Positions 1 to 6,752 are shown, numbered from the stretch's first letter. The stretch: 7,613 bases of DNA from Deltaproteobacteria bacterium (GCA_021815655.1 JAKAGJ010000082.1:1-7613), one strand, 5' to 3'. Translations and numbers: made by a program. Notes: generated from the letters alone by a model not told the origin.

Positions 1-53
1 AGGAAAGCATCCGCCGCGCCACCCTGCAACGCCAGAGCGCCGAGCGCCTCTAA
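1..53 (+). CDS. C-terminal tail of an unidentified protein (partial)
   Basis: Frame 3 is open from the window edge and ends at a TAA at 51-53, giving a 16-residue tail, ESIRRATLQRQSAERL. The tail is polar and Arg-rich, as many C-terminal helices are. A strong hairpin begins four bases after the stop, which is where a transcript end would be expected, and this supports a real gene ending here. The piece is too short to name a family. The other two forward frames also lack an early stop, so the frame choice rests on the hairpin and on the residue mix. Confidence 0.45.
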   Translation, partial: ESIRRATLQRQSAERL

Positions 54-57
54 TGCT

Positions 58-87
58 TTGGCGGGCTGTTGAAAAACAGCCCGCCAA
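58..87 (+). terminator. 13-bp perfect hairpin with GAAA loop, terminator-like or dispersed palindrome
   Basis: Bases 58-70 (TTGGCGGGCTGTT) and 75-87 (AACAGCCCGCCAA) are perfect reverse complements around the loop GAAA at 71-74. The hairpin starts right after the TAA at 51-53, so it probably ends or protects that transcript. No T-run follows on the plus strand, so it is not a textbook intrinsic terminator. From memory, similar palindromes built on TGTTGAAAAACA recur between genes in related bacteria, so it could be a REP-like element; that is unverified here. Confidence 0.55.
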
Positions 88-154
88 GGTGGGCCATGCG
101 GGGTTCCCACCGCGCCACAGCCTTGGGGGGGAGTCACCCGCTTACCCGGCCCTG

Positions 155-186
155 GGCCAGCAAAGCCATGCATGGCCTTGCTGGCC
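155..186. repeat. 32-base near-perfect palindrome
   Basis: The sequence is symmetric around 170/171. The core GCCATG|CATGGC (165-176) is perfect, and after a single mismatch (164 A against 177 C) the flanks 155-163 (GGCCAGCAA) and 178-186 (TTGCTGGCC) again match perfectly. That gives 15 of 16 paired positions. It could form a cruciform or RNA hairpin, or be a binding site for a dimeric protein. It lies 116 bases before the start of the kinase-like gene and codes for nothing I can support. Confidence 0.6.
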
Positions 187-291
187 ACCCGCCACGCGGC
201 CGCAGTTCCTCGTCCTTGGCCCCCCCGTTGATGTGTTAACCTGTATGTAGGCGACCTTGGCCGCCAGCGCGGCCCAAAACCCTAGGCATGC

Positions 292-297
292 AGGAGG
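292..297 (+). promoter_or_regulatory. Ribosome binding site AGGAGG setting the start at 302
   Basis: AGGAGG lies four bases before the ATG at 302. The alternative in-frame ATG at 257 has no comparable site and would add 15 residues unlike the family N-terminus, so 302 is preferred. Confidence 0.8.
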
Positions 298-301
298 GGC
301 C

Positions 302-1120
302 ATGAGCATCATCACGATCTCGAGCGAAATGGGAGCCCTGCGCGACGACCTGGCCATGGAGATCTGCCAGCGGGGCAAGCTGGAACTGGTGGACCGCCGC
401 ACCCTGATGGACGCCGTGCAGGGGTTGGTGGATTTGAGCCGCGACGAGCACCAGCTCCTGGCCGAGCAGGGTCCGGCCATGCTGGACCTCGGCGACCGGC
501 GACGCCGGGTCTTCGCGGCGCTGTTGGAGCTGGTGGTGCTGCAATACGCCCAGCAGGGCAACGTGGTGGTGGTGGGCCGCGGGGGCAATTTCCTGCTCAG
601 GCTGGTGCCGGGGGTCTTGCGGGTGCGCCTGGTGGCGCCCCTGGAGCTGCGCGCCCAGCGCCTGGCCGCCCGCGAGGGGCTGGACCTGGACCGCGCCCGC
701 CAGTTGGCCGCGGTGGTGGACCAGCAACGCCGCACCTACATGGCCCATCTCTTCGGGGCCGACTGGGCCTCGCCCCTTAACTACGACCTGGTGTTGAACC
801 TGGGGCGTCTTTCCTTCGAGCAGGCCGTCAGCACCATCCTGGACCTCACGGCCTACCCCGAGTACCAGCCCTCCTCGGAGAGCGACCGCCTGCTGGCCGG
901 CATGGTGCTGGCGGCGCGGGTGCGCTGCCGCCTGGTGGAGGAGGTGGACGTGCATGCCCTGGAGGTGGAGGCCCTGGACGGGCGGGTGAGCCTGGGGGGC
1001 TATGTGGCCAGCCGCGAGGACCAGCGCCGCGCCAGGGCCGTCTGCGAGGAGGTGCAGGGCGTGGAGGCCGTGGACTCCAGCCTGGAGGTCTCGCCTACCC
1101 TGCTGAAGTTCCTGCCCTGA
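302..1120 (+). CDS. Cytidylate kinase-like protein with C-terminal BON domain
   Basis: The 272-residue product begins with a cytidylate-kinase-like domain (about 1-182) and ends with a BON domain (about 195-265). The kinase assignment rests on ITISSEMG at 4-11, VVVVGRGGNFLLR at 88-100 (the family's VGRGAN-type motif), VRLVAPLELRAQRLAAREG at 108-126, QQRRTYMAHLFGADW at 141-155, and NYDLVLNLGRL at 160-170. The BON part shows the pattern VEALDGRVSLGGYVAS followed by a helix and VEAVDSSLEV. Family members usually start with a loop like SREFGSGG. Here it reads SSEMGALRDD, so the glycines that hold the nucleotide phosphates are missing and kinase activity is doubtful. There is no signal peptide, so the BON domain is probably cytoplasmic, which is unusual because many BON proteins are envelope-associated. 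Its 3' end faces the cyclic di-GMP gene with only 16 bases between stops. The physiological substrate is unknown. Confidence 0.85.
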   Translation: MSIITISSEMGALRDDLAMEICQRGKLELVDRRTLMDAVQGLVDLSRDEHQLLAEQGPAMLDLGDRRRRVFAALLELVVLQYAQQGNVVVVGRGGNFLLRLVPGVLRVRLVAPLELRAQRLAAREGLDLDRARQLAAVVDQQRRTYMAHLFGADWASPLNYDLVLNLGRLSFEQAVSTILDLTAYPEYQPSSESDRLLAGMVLAARVRCRLVEEVDVHALEVEALDGRVSLGGYVASREDQRRARAVCEEVQGVEAVDSSLEVSPTLLKFLP

Positions 1121-1136
1121 GCCCCTTCTCCCCGGC

Positions 1137-4100
1137 CTAACCCTGGCGCGGACCCCGCGCCGAGGGCGGGGTGGCTGGCCCCTGCTCCGGCCCCGGGGGC
1201 AGGGCCAGGCCCCGCCCCTGGGCCAGCAGGGCGCCGAAGTCCTCGGCGGTCAGCGGCCGGCTGAAGAGATAGCCCTGCAAGTAGTCGCAGCCAATCCCGC
1301 GCAAAAAAACCAGTTGGGCCGACGTTTCCACACCCTCGGCCACCACCTTGAGTCTTAAGCTGTGGGCCAGGGAAACCACGGCCTCGGCGATGGCGTTGGC
1401 CTCGGGGTTGCCGGGGATGTCACGCACGAAGGAGCGGTCTATCTTAAGCACGTCGATGCGGAAGTGCTTGAGATAGTACATCGAGGAATAGCCGGTGCCG
1501 AAATCGTCCAGGGCCAGGCTCACCCCCATGGCGTGCAAAAGATTGAGCACCTGGCTGGCCGCCTGCACGTTGCCCATCACGGTGCTCTCGGTGATCTCCA
1601 GCTCCAGGTTCCGGGGCTTAAGCCCGCTCTGGGCCAGGGTCAACTCCACGTTCTCCAATAGCTGGGGCTGGGCGAACTGCCGGGCCGAGAGGTTGACCGC
1701 CAGGCACAGGTCCTGGTGACCCTGGCTCACCCACCGCGCGGTCTGGCGGCAGGCCTTGTCCAGCACCTGCTGCCCCAGGGGCAGGATCAGTCCGCTATCC
1801 TCGGCCAGGGGAATGAACTTGCCCGGCGCCACCACCTGGCCGCCAGGGCGCAGCCAGCGCACCAGGGCCTCCATGCCGGCCACCCGCCCCGTGGCCAGGT
1901 CCACCTTGGGTTGGTAGTAGACCGTCAGCTCGTCCCGGTCCAGGGCCTTGCGCAAATCCGCCAACAAGGCCTGGCGCAAGAGCACCCGCTTGTTCATGGA
2001 GGGCGTGTAAAGCTGATAGGTATTGCGCCCCTGCTCCTTGGCCCGGTACATGGCCATGTCGGCGTTCTTGACCAGGGTCTCCAGGTTCTCGCCGTCGGCC
2101 GGAAACAGGGTGATGCCCAGGGAGGCGGTGACGTAAAGCTCGTGGCCCTTGAGCGAAAAAGGACGCTCCAGGTCCTCCAGGATGCGCTGGGCCCCGGTCA
2201 CGGCCTGTTCAGGGCCTTCCACGTCGGGCAGAATCATGATGAACTCATCGCCGCCCAGGCGCGAAACCGTGTCCTCCTGGCGCAGATTACTCTTCAGGCG
2301 CAGCGCCACTTCCTGCAACAGGACATCGCCCACGGCGTGCCCCAGGCTGTCGTTGATGCTCTTGAAATGATCCAGGTCCAGGAAAACCACGGCCAGGTTC
2401 TTCTGGTCGCGCTTGGCCCGGGCCAGGGCCATGCGCAGGCGGTCGTTGAACAGCACGCGGTTGGGCAACCCGGTCAGGGCGTCGTGGAAGGCCTGGTACT
2501 TGATCTGCTCCTGGCTGGCCTTGATCTCGGTGATGTCGTGGAACACCGCCACGTAATGGGTCACCTGGCCCTGGGCGTCCCTTATGGCGCTGATGTTGAG
2601 CCACTCGGGGTAGGCCTCGCCGCTCTTGCGGCGGTTCCATATCTCGCCGCTCCACTGCCCCTGCTTAAGCAGGGTCTCCCACATGCCCTGGTAGAACTCG
2701 GGTTCGTGGCGCTCCGAGCGCAGTATGCGCGGATTTTGGCCCAGCACCTCCTGGGCGCTGTAGCCGGTGATGAGGCTGAAGCCCGGGTTGACCATCTGGA
2801 TTTTGCCCTGGCGGTCGGTGACGGTGATGCCCTCCACGGTATTTTCGAAGACCCGGGCCGCCAGTTGCAGTTGCTCCTCATTCTCCTTGCGCTTGGTGAT
2901 GTCACGCACCAGGGCCAGCAGACGCTCTTGGCCGCCCAGCATGGCCAGGCGCAGGCCCACCTCCACCCAGAAGCGCCGGCCGGTGCTGTCCTGGGCCAGC
3001 CATTCGAAACGCTGGGGCTGGCCCGCCAAGGCCTGGGCGATTTTCTCCTGGGCCTCCTTTTGGCTGTAAGGAGGCTCGCCGACGCTCAATTGAACCACCT
3101 GCCGGTGGCGCAGTTCCTCCAGGGAATAGCCATAGAGGGCCAGGGCGGCGGGATTGGCGTCCAAAATGGACCCGTCGGCGGGGTCGTGCACGAAGACGGC
3201 GTCTTCCATGGCGTCGAAGATGGCCCGGTAGTTGGCCTCCGAGGCCACGAGCCGCTCCGCGGCCTGCTTGCGCTCGGTGATATCGGTCATCATGCCGTGG
3301 TGGGAGACCCGGCCGTCGGGATGCATCAGGGGCGCCGTCACCGAGTAGTACCAGCGTCCGTCCAGGGGGTTTTGGTACTCGCGGCGGTAGGTGAGCCCCT
3401 GGCGCACGCTGCCGTCCCGGCACCAGGCGCAGGGCAGCGGCGAGCCATTTATGGTTTGGTGGCAGACCTCGCCCAAGGGATCGCGCCCCAGGTGGCGTTT
3501 GAGGCGCTCGTTGGCGAACTCCAGGCGGAAATCCTGGGAGCAGATGTAGATGAAGCCCTCGAAGCCGTCCACGATGGTCTGGAGCCGGGCCTCGCGCTCG
3601 TGAATCTCCTGGTGGGCGCGCCGCCGCTCGCTCAAATCGCGGGCCAGGCAGAGGACGGTCCTCTGGCCGTCAAGATCAAATACGTGGGCGTTGATCTCCA
3701 CCGGGACCAGGTTGCCGTTCTTGCCCATGAGCAGGGTTTCGAGCTGGACCTGACCCTGGCTCAACTCGTCCAGGATGGCCTGGTGGGGTTCCAGGGGTTG
3801 CAGCAGGCTGCGCAGGTCACGCCCCAGCAGTTCCGCGCGGCCGTAGCCCAGCAAGGCCTCGGCGGCCTGGTTGACCTCGCTCAGGGGGCCGGGCTGGCCT
3901 CCCGGCTCCAGCCGGAAGACGAAGATCAGGTCCTGGAGGTTGTCCAGCAGGCGGCGGTAGCGCTCCTGACCGGCGCTGAAGCGGTCCTGGGCCAGTTGGC
4001 ATTGGCCCATTTCCTGGTTGAGTTCCTGATTGGCGCGGGCCAGGTCCTGGCACAGGGTCAGGGTCAGGCGGGCCTGGCGCCACAAAAGGCCCCAGAAGCC

Positions 4101-5114
4101 TAGAAACAGGATCACGAAGGCCGTCAGCCCTCCCCAGGCCAGGCGCCGGGCCTGGAGGTAGGCGGCGTAGGCCTCCCCAGTCTCCTGTTCCACGGCCAGC
4201 CCCAGGCCCAGGGCCTGGTCCCAGAGCCAGCCCCCCACCACCATCATCCCCTGGTGATTGCGGTAGCCTTGCAGGTCCAGGCCCGACTGGCCGGCCGCCG
4301 CCCGCGAGGCCAGGCGGATGGCCAGGGCCTGGGGATGGCCGCTCCCCGGCGCGCCAGCGGCGTCCTTGGCCTCATCCGCCGGCGGGCCGATGAGGCGGCC
4401 AAACCAGTCGAAGAGGTAATTCTCGCCACTTTGCCCCAGTTGGCCATGTTGCAAGCCCCGGGCGAGCATTTGGGCGGGGTCCAAGGCCAGCACCAGGGCG
4501 GCCACCACCTGACCCTGGCCGTTGACCACGGGGGCGGCCACCAGCAGGCGCGGCTGGTAAGGCTGGCCGCCCTGGGGCACGGGCAGGCTCAGCAGCGGTA
4601 TCACCTGGAGCTGGCCGGCCATTACCTCACGCAGATAGTCGCCGCGCTCGGCCAGGGGATTGACGGCACCCAGCGGCCCCAGCCCCATGGAGAAGATGTT
4701 GACCTGGTTGCGGTCGGTCAGGGCCAGTTCGGAGCTGCCGGGCCGCTCCAGCATGGGGGAAAGCTGCCGGCGCAGCTGTTCCTGGACCGGCGAGACCCCC
4801 AGAGCGCCGGGCGCCCGCCGCTCGGCCAAAAGACGTTGGGTCAGCTCTCGGGTAAGGGGCTGATCGGCCAGGGTGCGCAGCTCGTCCTGGCGGCCGTGCA
4901 GCACGGCGTGCAGTGCGCGGTCATTGGCCTCCAGCACCGTGGTCAGGGTGACGGCCAGGTCCCTGGCATGCTGAATCCGTAGCTGGCGCAGGGCCTGCCA
5001 CATCCCTCCCGTCACCGCCAAAAGCAATAGCAGGCCCAGCACCAGAACCAGGGTCTGCCTGGAACGGGTCTGCAGGGCCGCGGCCTGCTCGGAGGTAAGG
5101 GCAGTCGGGTGCAA
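1137..5114 (-). CDS. Membrane sensor with Cache-like, four PAS, GGDEF and EAL domains (cyclic di-GMP synthesis/breakdown)
   Basis: The 1325-residue protein has a membrane helix at about 21-42, a periplasmic dCache-like region at about 45-320 (GQSGENYLFDWFGRLIG at 227-243 is typical) and a second helix at about 326-346. A short coiled coil (about 350-385) leads to four PAS domains (roughly 385-497, 505-615, 624-742 and 748-866), then GGDEF (about 873-1038) and EAL (about 1048-1298). GGDEF is intact at 954-958, with an RxxD inhibitory site at R945/D948. The EAL domain keeps E1082, N1141, E1173, DDFGTG from 1203, K1224, E1260 and Q1280, the residues needed for catalysis. Both activities are therefore predicted, with signals from outside and from the cytoplasmic PAS domains setting the balance. 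PAS2 carries C551-H552, C562 and C565. The tail after 1300 is Pro/Gly-rich. The start is TTG; the first in-frame ATG (M38) would cut off the first membrane helix. Confidence 0.93.
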   Translation of the reverse strand: MHPTALTSEQAAALQTRSRQTLVLVLGLLLLLAVTGGMWQALRQLRIQHARDLAVTLTTVLEANDRALHAVLHGRQDELRTLADQPLTRELTQRLLAERRAPGALGVSPVQEQLRRQLSPMLERPGSSELALTDRNQVNIFSMGLGPLGAVNPLAERGDYLREVMAGQLQVIPLLSLPVPQGGQPYQPRLLVAAPVVNGQGQVVAALVLALDPAQMLARGLQHGQLGQSGENYLFDWFGRLIGPPADEAKDAAGAPGSGHPQALAIRLASRAAAGQSGLDLQGYRNHQGMMVVGGWLWDQALGLGLAVEQETGEAYAAYLQARRLAWGGLTAFVILFLGFWGLLWRQARLTLTLCQDLARANQELNQEMGQCQLAQDRFSAGQERYRRLLDNLQDLIFVFRLEPGGQPGPLSEVNQAAEALLGYGRAELLGRDLRSLLQPLEPHQAILDELSQGQVQLETLLMGKNGNLVPVEINAHVFDLDGQRTVLCLARDLSERRRAHQEIHEREARLQTIVDGFEGFIYICSQDFRLEFANERLKRHLGRDPLGEVCHQTINGSPLPCAWCRDGSVRQGLTYRREYQNPLDGRWYYSVTAPLMHPDGRVSHHGMMTDITERKQAAERLVASEANYRAIFDAMEDAVFVHDPADGSILDANPAALALYGYSLEELRHRQVVQLSVGEPPYSQKEAQEKIAQALAGQPQRFEWLAQDSTGRRFWVEVGLRLAMLGGQERLLALVRDITKRKENEEQLQLAARVFENTVEGITVTDRQGKIQMVNPGFSLITGYSAQEVLGQNPRILRSERHEPEFYQGMWETLLKQGQWSGEIWNRRKSGEAYPEWLNISAIRDAQGQVTHYVAVFHDITEIKASQEQIKYQAFHDALTGLPNRVLFNDRLRMALARAKRDQKNLAVVFLDLDHFKSINDSLGHAVGDVLLQEVALRLKSNLRQEDTVSRLGGDEFIMILPDVEGPEQAVTGAQRILEDLERPFSLKGHELYVTASLGITLFPADGENLETLVKNADMAMYRAKEQGRNTYQLYTPSMNKRVLLRQALLADLRKALDRDELTVYYQPKVDLATGRVAGMEALVRWLRPGGQVVAPGKFIPLAEDSGLILPLGQQVLDKACRQTARWVSQGHQDLCLAVNLSARQFAQPQLLENVELTLAQSGLKPRNLELEITESTVMGNVQAASQVLNLLHAMGVSLALDDFGTGYSSMYYLKHFRIDVLKIDRSFVRDIPGNPEANAIAEAVVSLAHSLRLKVVAEGVETSAQLVFLRGIGCDYLQGYLFSRPLTAEDFGALLAQGRGLALPPGPEQGPATPPSARGPRQG

Positions 5115-5120
5115 TCCGGG

Positions 5121-5126
5121 CTCCTC
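5121..5126 (-). promoter_or_regulatory. Ribosome binding site supporting a TTG start
   Basis: On the minus strand GAGGAG lies six bases before the TTG at 5114-5112. This strong site, together with the N-terminal membrane helix that follows, argues that translation starts at TTG. The rare start codon would lower the yield of the cyclic di-GMP enzyme. Confidence 0.75.
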
Positions 5127-5141
5127 GCCAGGGGGGACATC

Positions 5142-5178
5142 GGCGGGCGGGCGGCGCCCCAGCCGCTGCCCGCCCGCC
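5142..5178 (-). promoter_or_regulatory. GC-rich stem-loop in the leader of the GGDEF-EAL gene
   Basis: Bases 5142-5152 (GGCGGGCGGGC) and 5168-5178 (GCCCGCCCGCC) pair perfectly over 11 bp. After one A-C mismatch in the minus-strand RNA, three more pairs follow (5154-5156 with 5164-5166), leaving a seven-base loop. The stem ends 16 bases before the ribosome site. If the promoter candidate at 5185-5213 is right, the stem forms at the very 5' end of the message, where it could protect the RNA from decay. The pairing is certain; the role is inferred. Minus-strand transcription does not meet a T-run after it, so a terminator is less likely. Confidence 0.5.
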
Positions 5179-5184
5179 AGACCG

Positions 5185-5213
5185 ATAATAGCACTTAACG
5201 GCGCGCCAGAGAA
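5185..5213 (-). promoter_or_regulatory. Candidate sigma-70 promoter for the GGDEF-EAL gene
   Basis: On the minus strand TATTAT (5190-5185) matches five of six -10 positions. Seventeen bases upstream is TTCTCT (5213-5208), a weak -35 match. It stands out as the AT-rich patch in an otherwise GC-rich gap and would start transcription near 5178, about 64 bases before the TTG. Confidence 0.35.
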
Positions 5214-5274
5214 AAGCTAAGGCGCGGATGGACGGTAGCCAGCGCCCCCTCATACCTAGTGGATTACGGCGGGG

Positions 5275-5293
5275 CCCGGGGGAGCGCCCCGGG
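5275..5293 (-). terminator. Possible weak terminator after tpx
   Basis: A seven-base all-GC stem (5275-5281 with 5287-5293, loop of five) begins nine bases after the tpx stop on the minus strand. No T-run follows, so it is at best a weak or factor-assisted terminator. Confidence 0.25.
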
Positions 5294-5302
5294 GCTGAAA
5301 GC

Positions 5303-5818
5303 CTAGAGCACGGCCTTGACCGCCTGGATGGCCGCGTCGTAATCAGGCTCCTGGGTCACCTCGCCCACCAGTTGATAATAGGTGACCTTGCCCTCATGGT
5401 TGACGACCACCACCGACCGGGCCAGCAGGCGCAGTTCCTTTATCAGCAGGCCGTAGGCCAGTCCGAAGGAGGCGTCGCGGTGGTCGGAGAGGGTCTTGAG
5501 CGCCTCCACGCCGGCGGCCCCGCACCAGCGTTTCTGGGCAAAGGGCAGGTCCATGCTCAGGGTGAGAATTTGCACCTTGGAGCCCAGGGCCGTGGCCTCG
5601 GCGTTGAAGCGCCGGGTTTGCAGGTCACAGACGGGGGTGTCCAGGGAGGGCACCGAGGAGATGACCAGGACCTTGCCGGAGAAATCCTTGAGGCTCACGG
5701 GATTGAGGTCGTTGTCCAGGGCGGTGAATTGCGGGGCGGCTTGCCCCACTTTAAGCTCCGGACCCACCAGGGTCAGGGGATTGCCCATGAAGGTGACGGC
5801 GCCGTGACGTTCTTGCAT
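5303..5818 (-). CDS. tpx: Thiol peroxidase, atypical 2-Cys peroxiredoxin
   Basis: The 171-residue product has the full length of the Tpx family, which reduces hydrogen peroxide and alkyl hydroperoxides in the cytoplasm with thioredoxin as the usual electron donor. The peroxidatic cysteine is C64 in SLDTPVCDLQTRRFN, with T61 and R134 completing the active site. The resolving cysteine is C99 in QKRWCGAAGVE, so the intramolecular disulfide typical of Tpx can form. The N-terminal VTFMGNPLTLVGPELKVGQAAP is also characteristic. The ATG at 5818 is preceded by AAGGAGA five bases away. The gene lies 48 bases downstream of the QueG-like gene on the same strand with no clear promoter between, so the two are probably co-transcribed. 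All key residues are present and I see no oddity. Confidence 0.95.
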   Translation of the reverse strand: MQERHGAVTFMGNPLTLVGPELKVGQAAPQFTALDNDLNPVSLKDFSGKVLVISSVPSLDTPVCDLQTRRFNAEATALGSKVQILTLSMDLPFAQKRWCGAAGVEALKTLSDHRDASFGLAYGLLIKELRLLARSVVVVNHEGKVTYYQLVGEVTQEPDYDAAIQAVKAVL

Positions 5819-5866
5819 CGCGATCTCCTTGCTTGCGGTTGAGGTTGGCCCGCTGGCGGGCGGGGC

Positions 5867-6745
5867 CTAGAGGCCCTCCGCCGGCTCCGGGATATGAGAG
5901 GAGCAGGGCACGGCCACCTGACACAGGCCGCAGCCCTCGATGTCCAGCCCAAAATGCTCCAGATTGTGTTCCTTGCCCGTTTGGCCCACATGGCGGCCGC
6001 ACTTGATCTTGTCGTGCCCCTGCTCGCTCAGGGCCTTGACCGGGCAACGGGGGATGCACTTGCCGCAGGTGCCCTGGCTGAAGAACAGGCAGTAGGCCCG
6101 GTGGTCCCGGTAGGGGCGCGGCGTGGCGGGCATAACCGCCCGGGCCACCACCGAACCGGTGCGCATGGCCTTGCCCAGGGGGGTTATCAGGCCGTCGCAG
6201 AGACCGAAGGTGCCCAGGCCGGCGGCATGGGCCGCGTGGCGCTCGGACCAGGAGGAGGCGTAGCCGTAGCCGGCGCTGGTCTCGCGGCGCCAGGTGGGCA
6301 GCAGTTGGGGCGCCACGGCGGCGATGCCTTGGCCGCCCAAGGCCTGCGCCACCTCCTGGCGCAAGAGGGCGTTGAACTGCTCGCCATGGAGGCGCACCGC
6401 GGCCCAGCGGCGGGAGCAGTAGACCCCCTCGCGGGCGTTCTCCTGCTTGGTGGCCTGGGTCTGGGGCAATATCCAACTGATGACCGTCAGCTCCTCGGGC
6501 CGGGCCGGCTCCTGGGGGTAAGCCTGGGCAAAGGCTTCGGCCGGGGTCCAGAAAAATTCGCCGATGTGGCGCTTGCACTCCAGGAAGATGGGGTCCTGGC
6601 CGCTGGCAAAGCCCACCAGGGGCTGGTCAAAGGCCCGCTCGCCGCGGCCGTCCTCTAGGGAGTTGCGTGGGCTCATGCCCACGAAGTCGGCGATGTGTCC
6701 GCTGATCCAGGCCGCCAATTCCACGCCGTTCATCCCAGGGACCAT
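5867..6745 (-). CDS. QueG-like 4Fe-4S cluster protein (epoxyqueuosine reductase-related, function unassigned)
   Basis: The 292-residue product resembles the iron-sulfur half of QueG, the cobalamin-dependent epoxyqueuosine reductase. SERHAAHAAGLGTFGLCDGL (167-186) matches the conserved ERxxAxxAGLGxxG segment. Two cysteine groups follow: C227-x2-C230-x3-C234-P with C219 just before, and C272-x2-C275-x5-C281, with C249 between them. They could hold two 4Fe-4S clusters. It is shorter than QueG (about 350-380 residues) and the second group reads CGLCQVAVPC instead of the usual CxxCxxxCP, so it is more likely a side branch than the tRNA enzyme. Cobalamin binding cannot be judged from sequence reading alone. 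The start at 6745 is set by AAGGAG seven bases upstream. The tpx gene follows on the same strand and rubrerythrin is divergent, suggesting a redox or stress role. Confidence 0.75.
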   Translation of the reverse strand: MVPGMNGVELAAWISGHIADFVGMSPRNSLEDGRGERAFDQPLVGFASGQDPIFLECKRHIGEFFWTPAEAFAQAYPQEPARPEELTVISWILPQTQATKQENAREGVYCSRRWAAVRLHGEQFNALLRQEVAQALGGQGIAAVAPQLLPTWRRETSAGYGYASSWSERHAAHAAGLGTFGLCDGLITPLGKAMRTGSVVARAVMPATPRPYRDHRAYCLFFSQGTCGKCIPRCPVKALSEQGHDKIKCGRHVGQTGKEHNLEHFGLDIEGCGLCQVAVPCSSHIPEPAEGL

Positions 6746-6752
6746 GCCGCCG

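Larger units (their letters stand above)
54..301. other. Non-coding interval with palindromes, no supported gene
   Basis: Open frames cross this stretch on both strands, but they lack a ribosome site and read as low-complexity Pro, Gly, Ala and Arg. The two palindromes at 58-87 and 155-186 occupy its left and middle parts. A G7 run (125-131) and a C7 run (220-226) could pair at long range. The only AT-leaning patch is about 227-250 (it includes GTTAAC), which is where a promoter for the next gene might lie. I cannot pick a convincing -35/-10 pair. Confidence 0.5.

Noticed and set aside
53..250. A 65-codon plus-strand open frame in the left intergenic region.
   Set aside because: It has no ribosome site, runs through both palindromes, and its Pro/Gly/Trp-rich translation matches nothing I recognise.
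142..955. Two long open frames on the minus strand (to 735 and to 955) opposite the kinase-like gene.
   Set aside because: They read as compositionally biased Arg/Ser/Ala or Gln/His/Gly sequence, lack ribosome sites, and oppose a recognisable protein.
1121..1136. Search for a terminator between the convergent kinase-like and GGDEF-EAL genes.
   Set aside because: The 16-base gap holds no hairpin; GC-rich inverted segments just inside the GGDEF-EAL tail (about 1173-1240) are imperfect and explained by its Pro/Gly coding sequence.
1716..4103. A 795-codon open frame on the plus strand, antisense to the GGDEF-EAL gene.
   Set aside because: Its translation is low-complexity (Gly, Leu, Ala, Gln, His, Val) without domain motifs, and the opposite strand carries an unmistakable PAS-GGDEF-EAL protein. 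Long antisense frames are common in GC-rich genes.
5848..5875. Small inverted repeats between the QueG-like gene and tpx (5848-5852 with 5857-5861; 5864-5868 with 5871-5875).
   Set aside because: The stems are only five bases each in very GC-rich DNA, have tiny loops, and lack T-runs, so they are not good enough for a terminator or an attenuator call.
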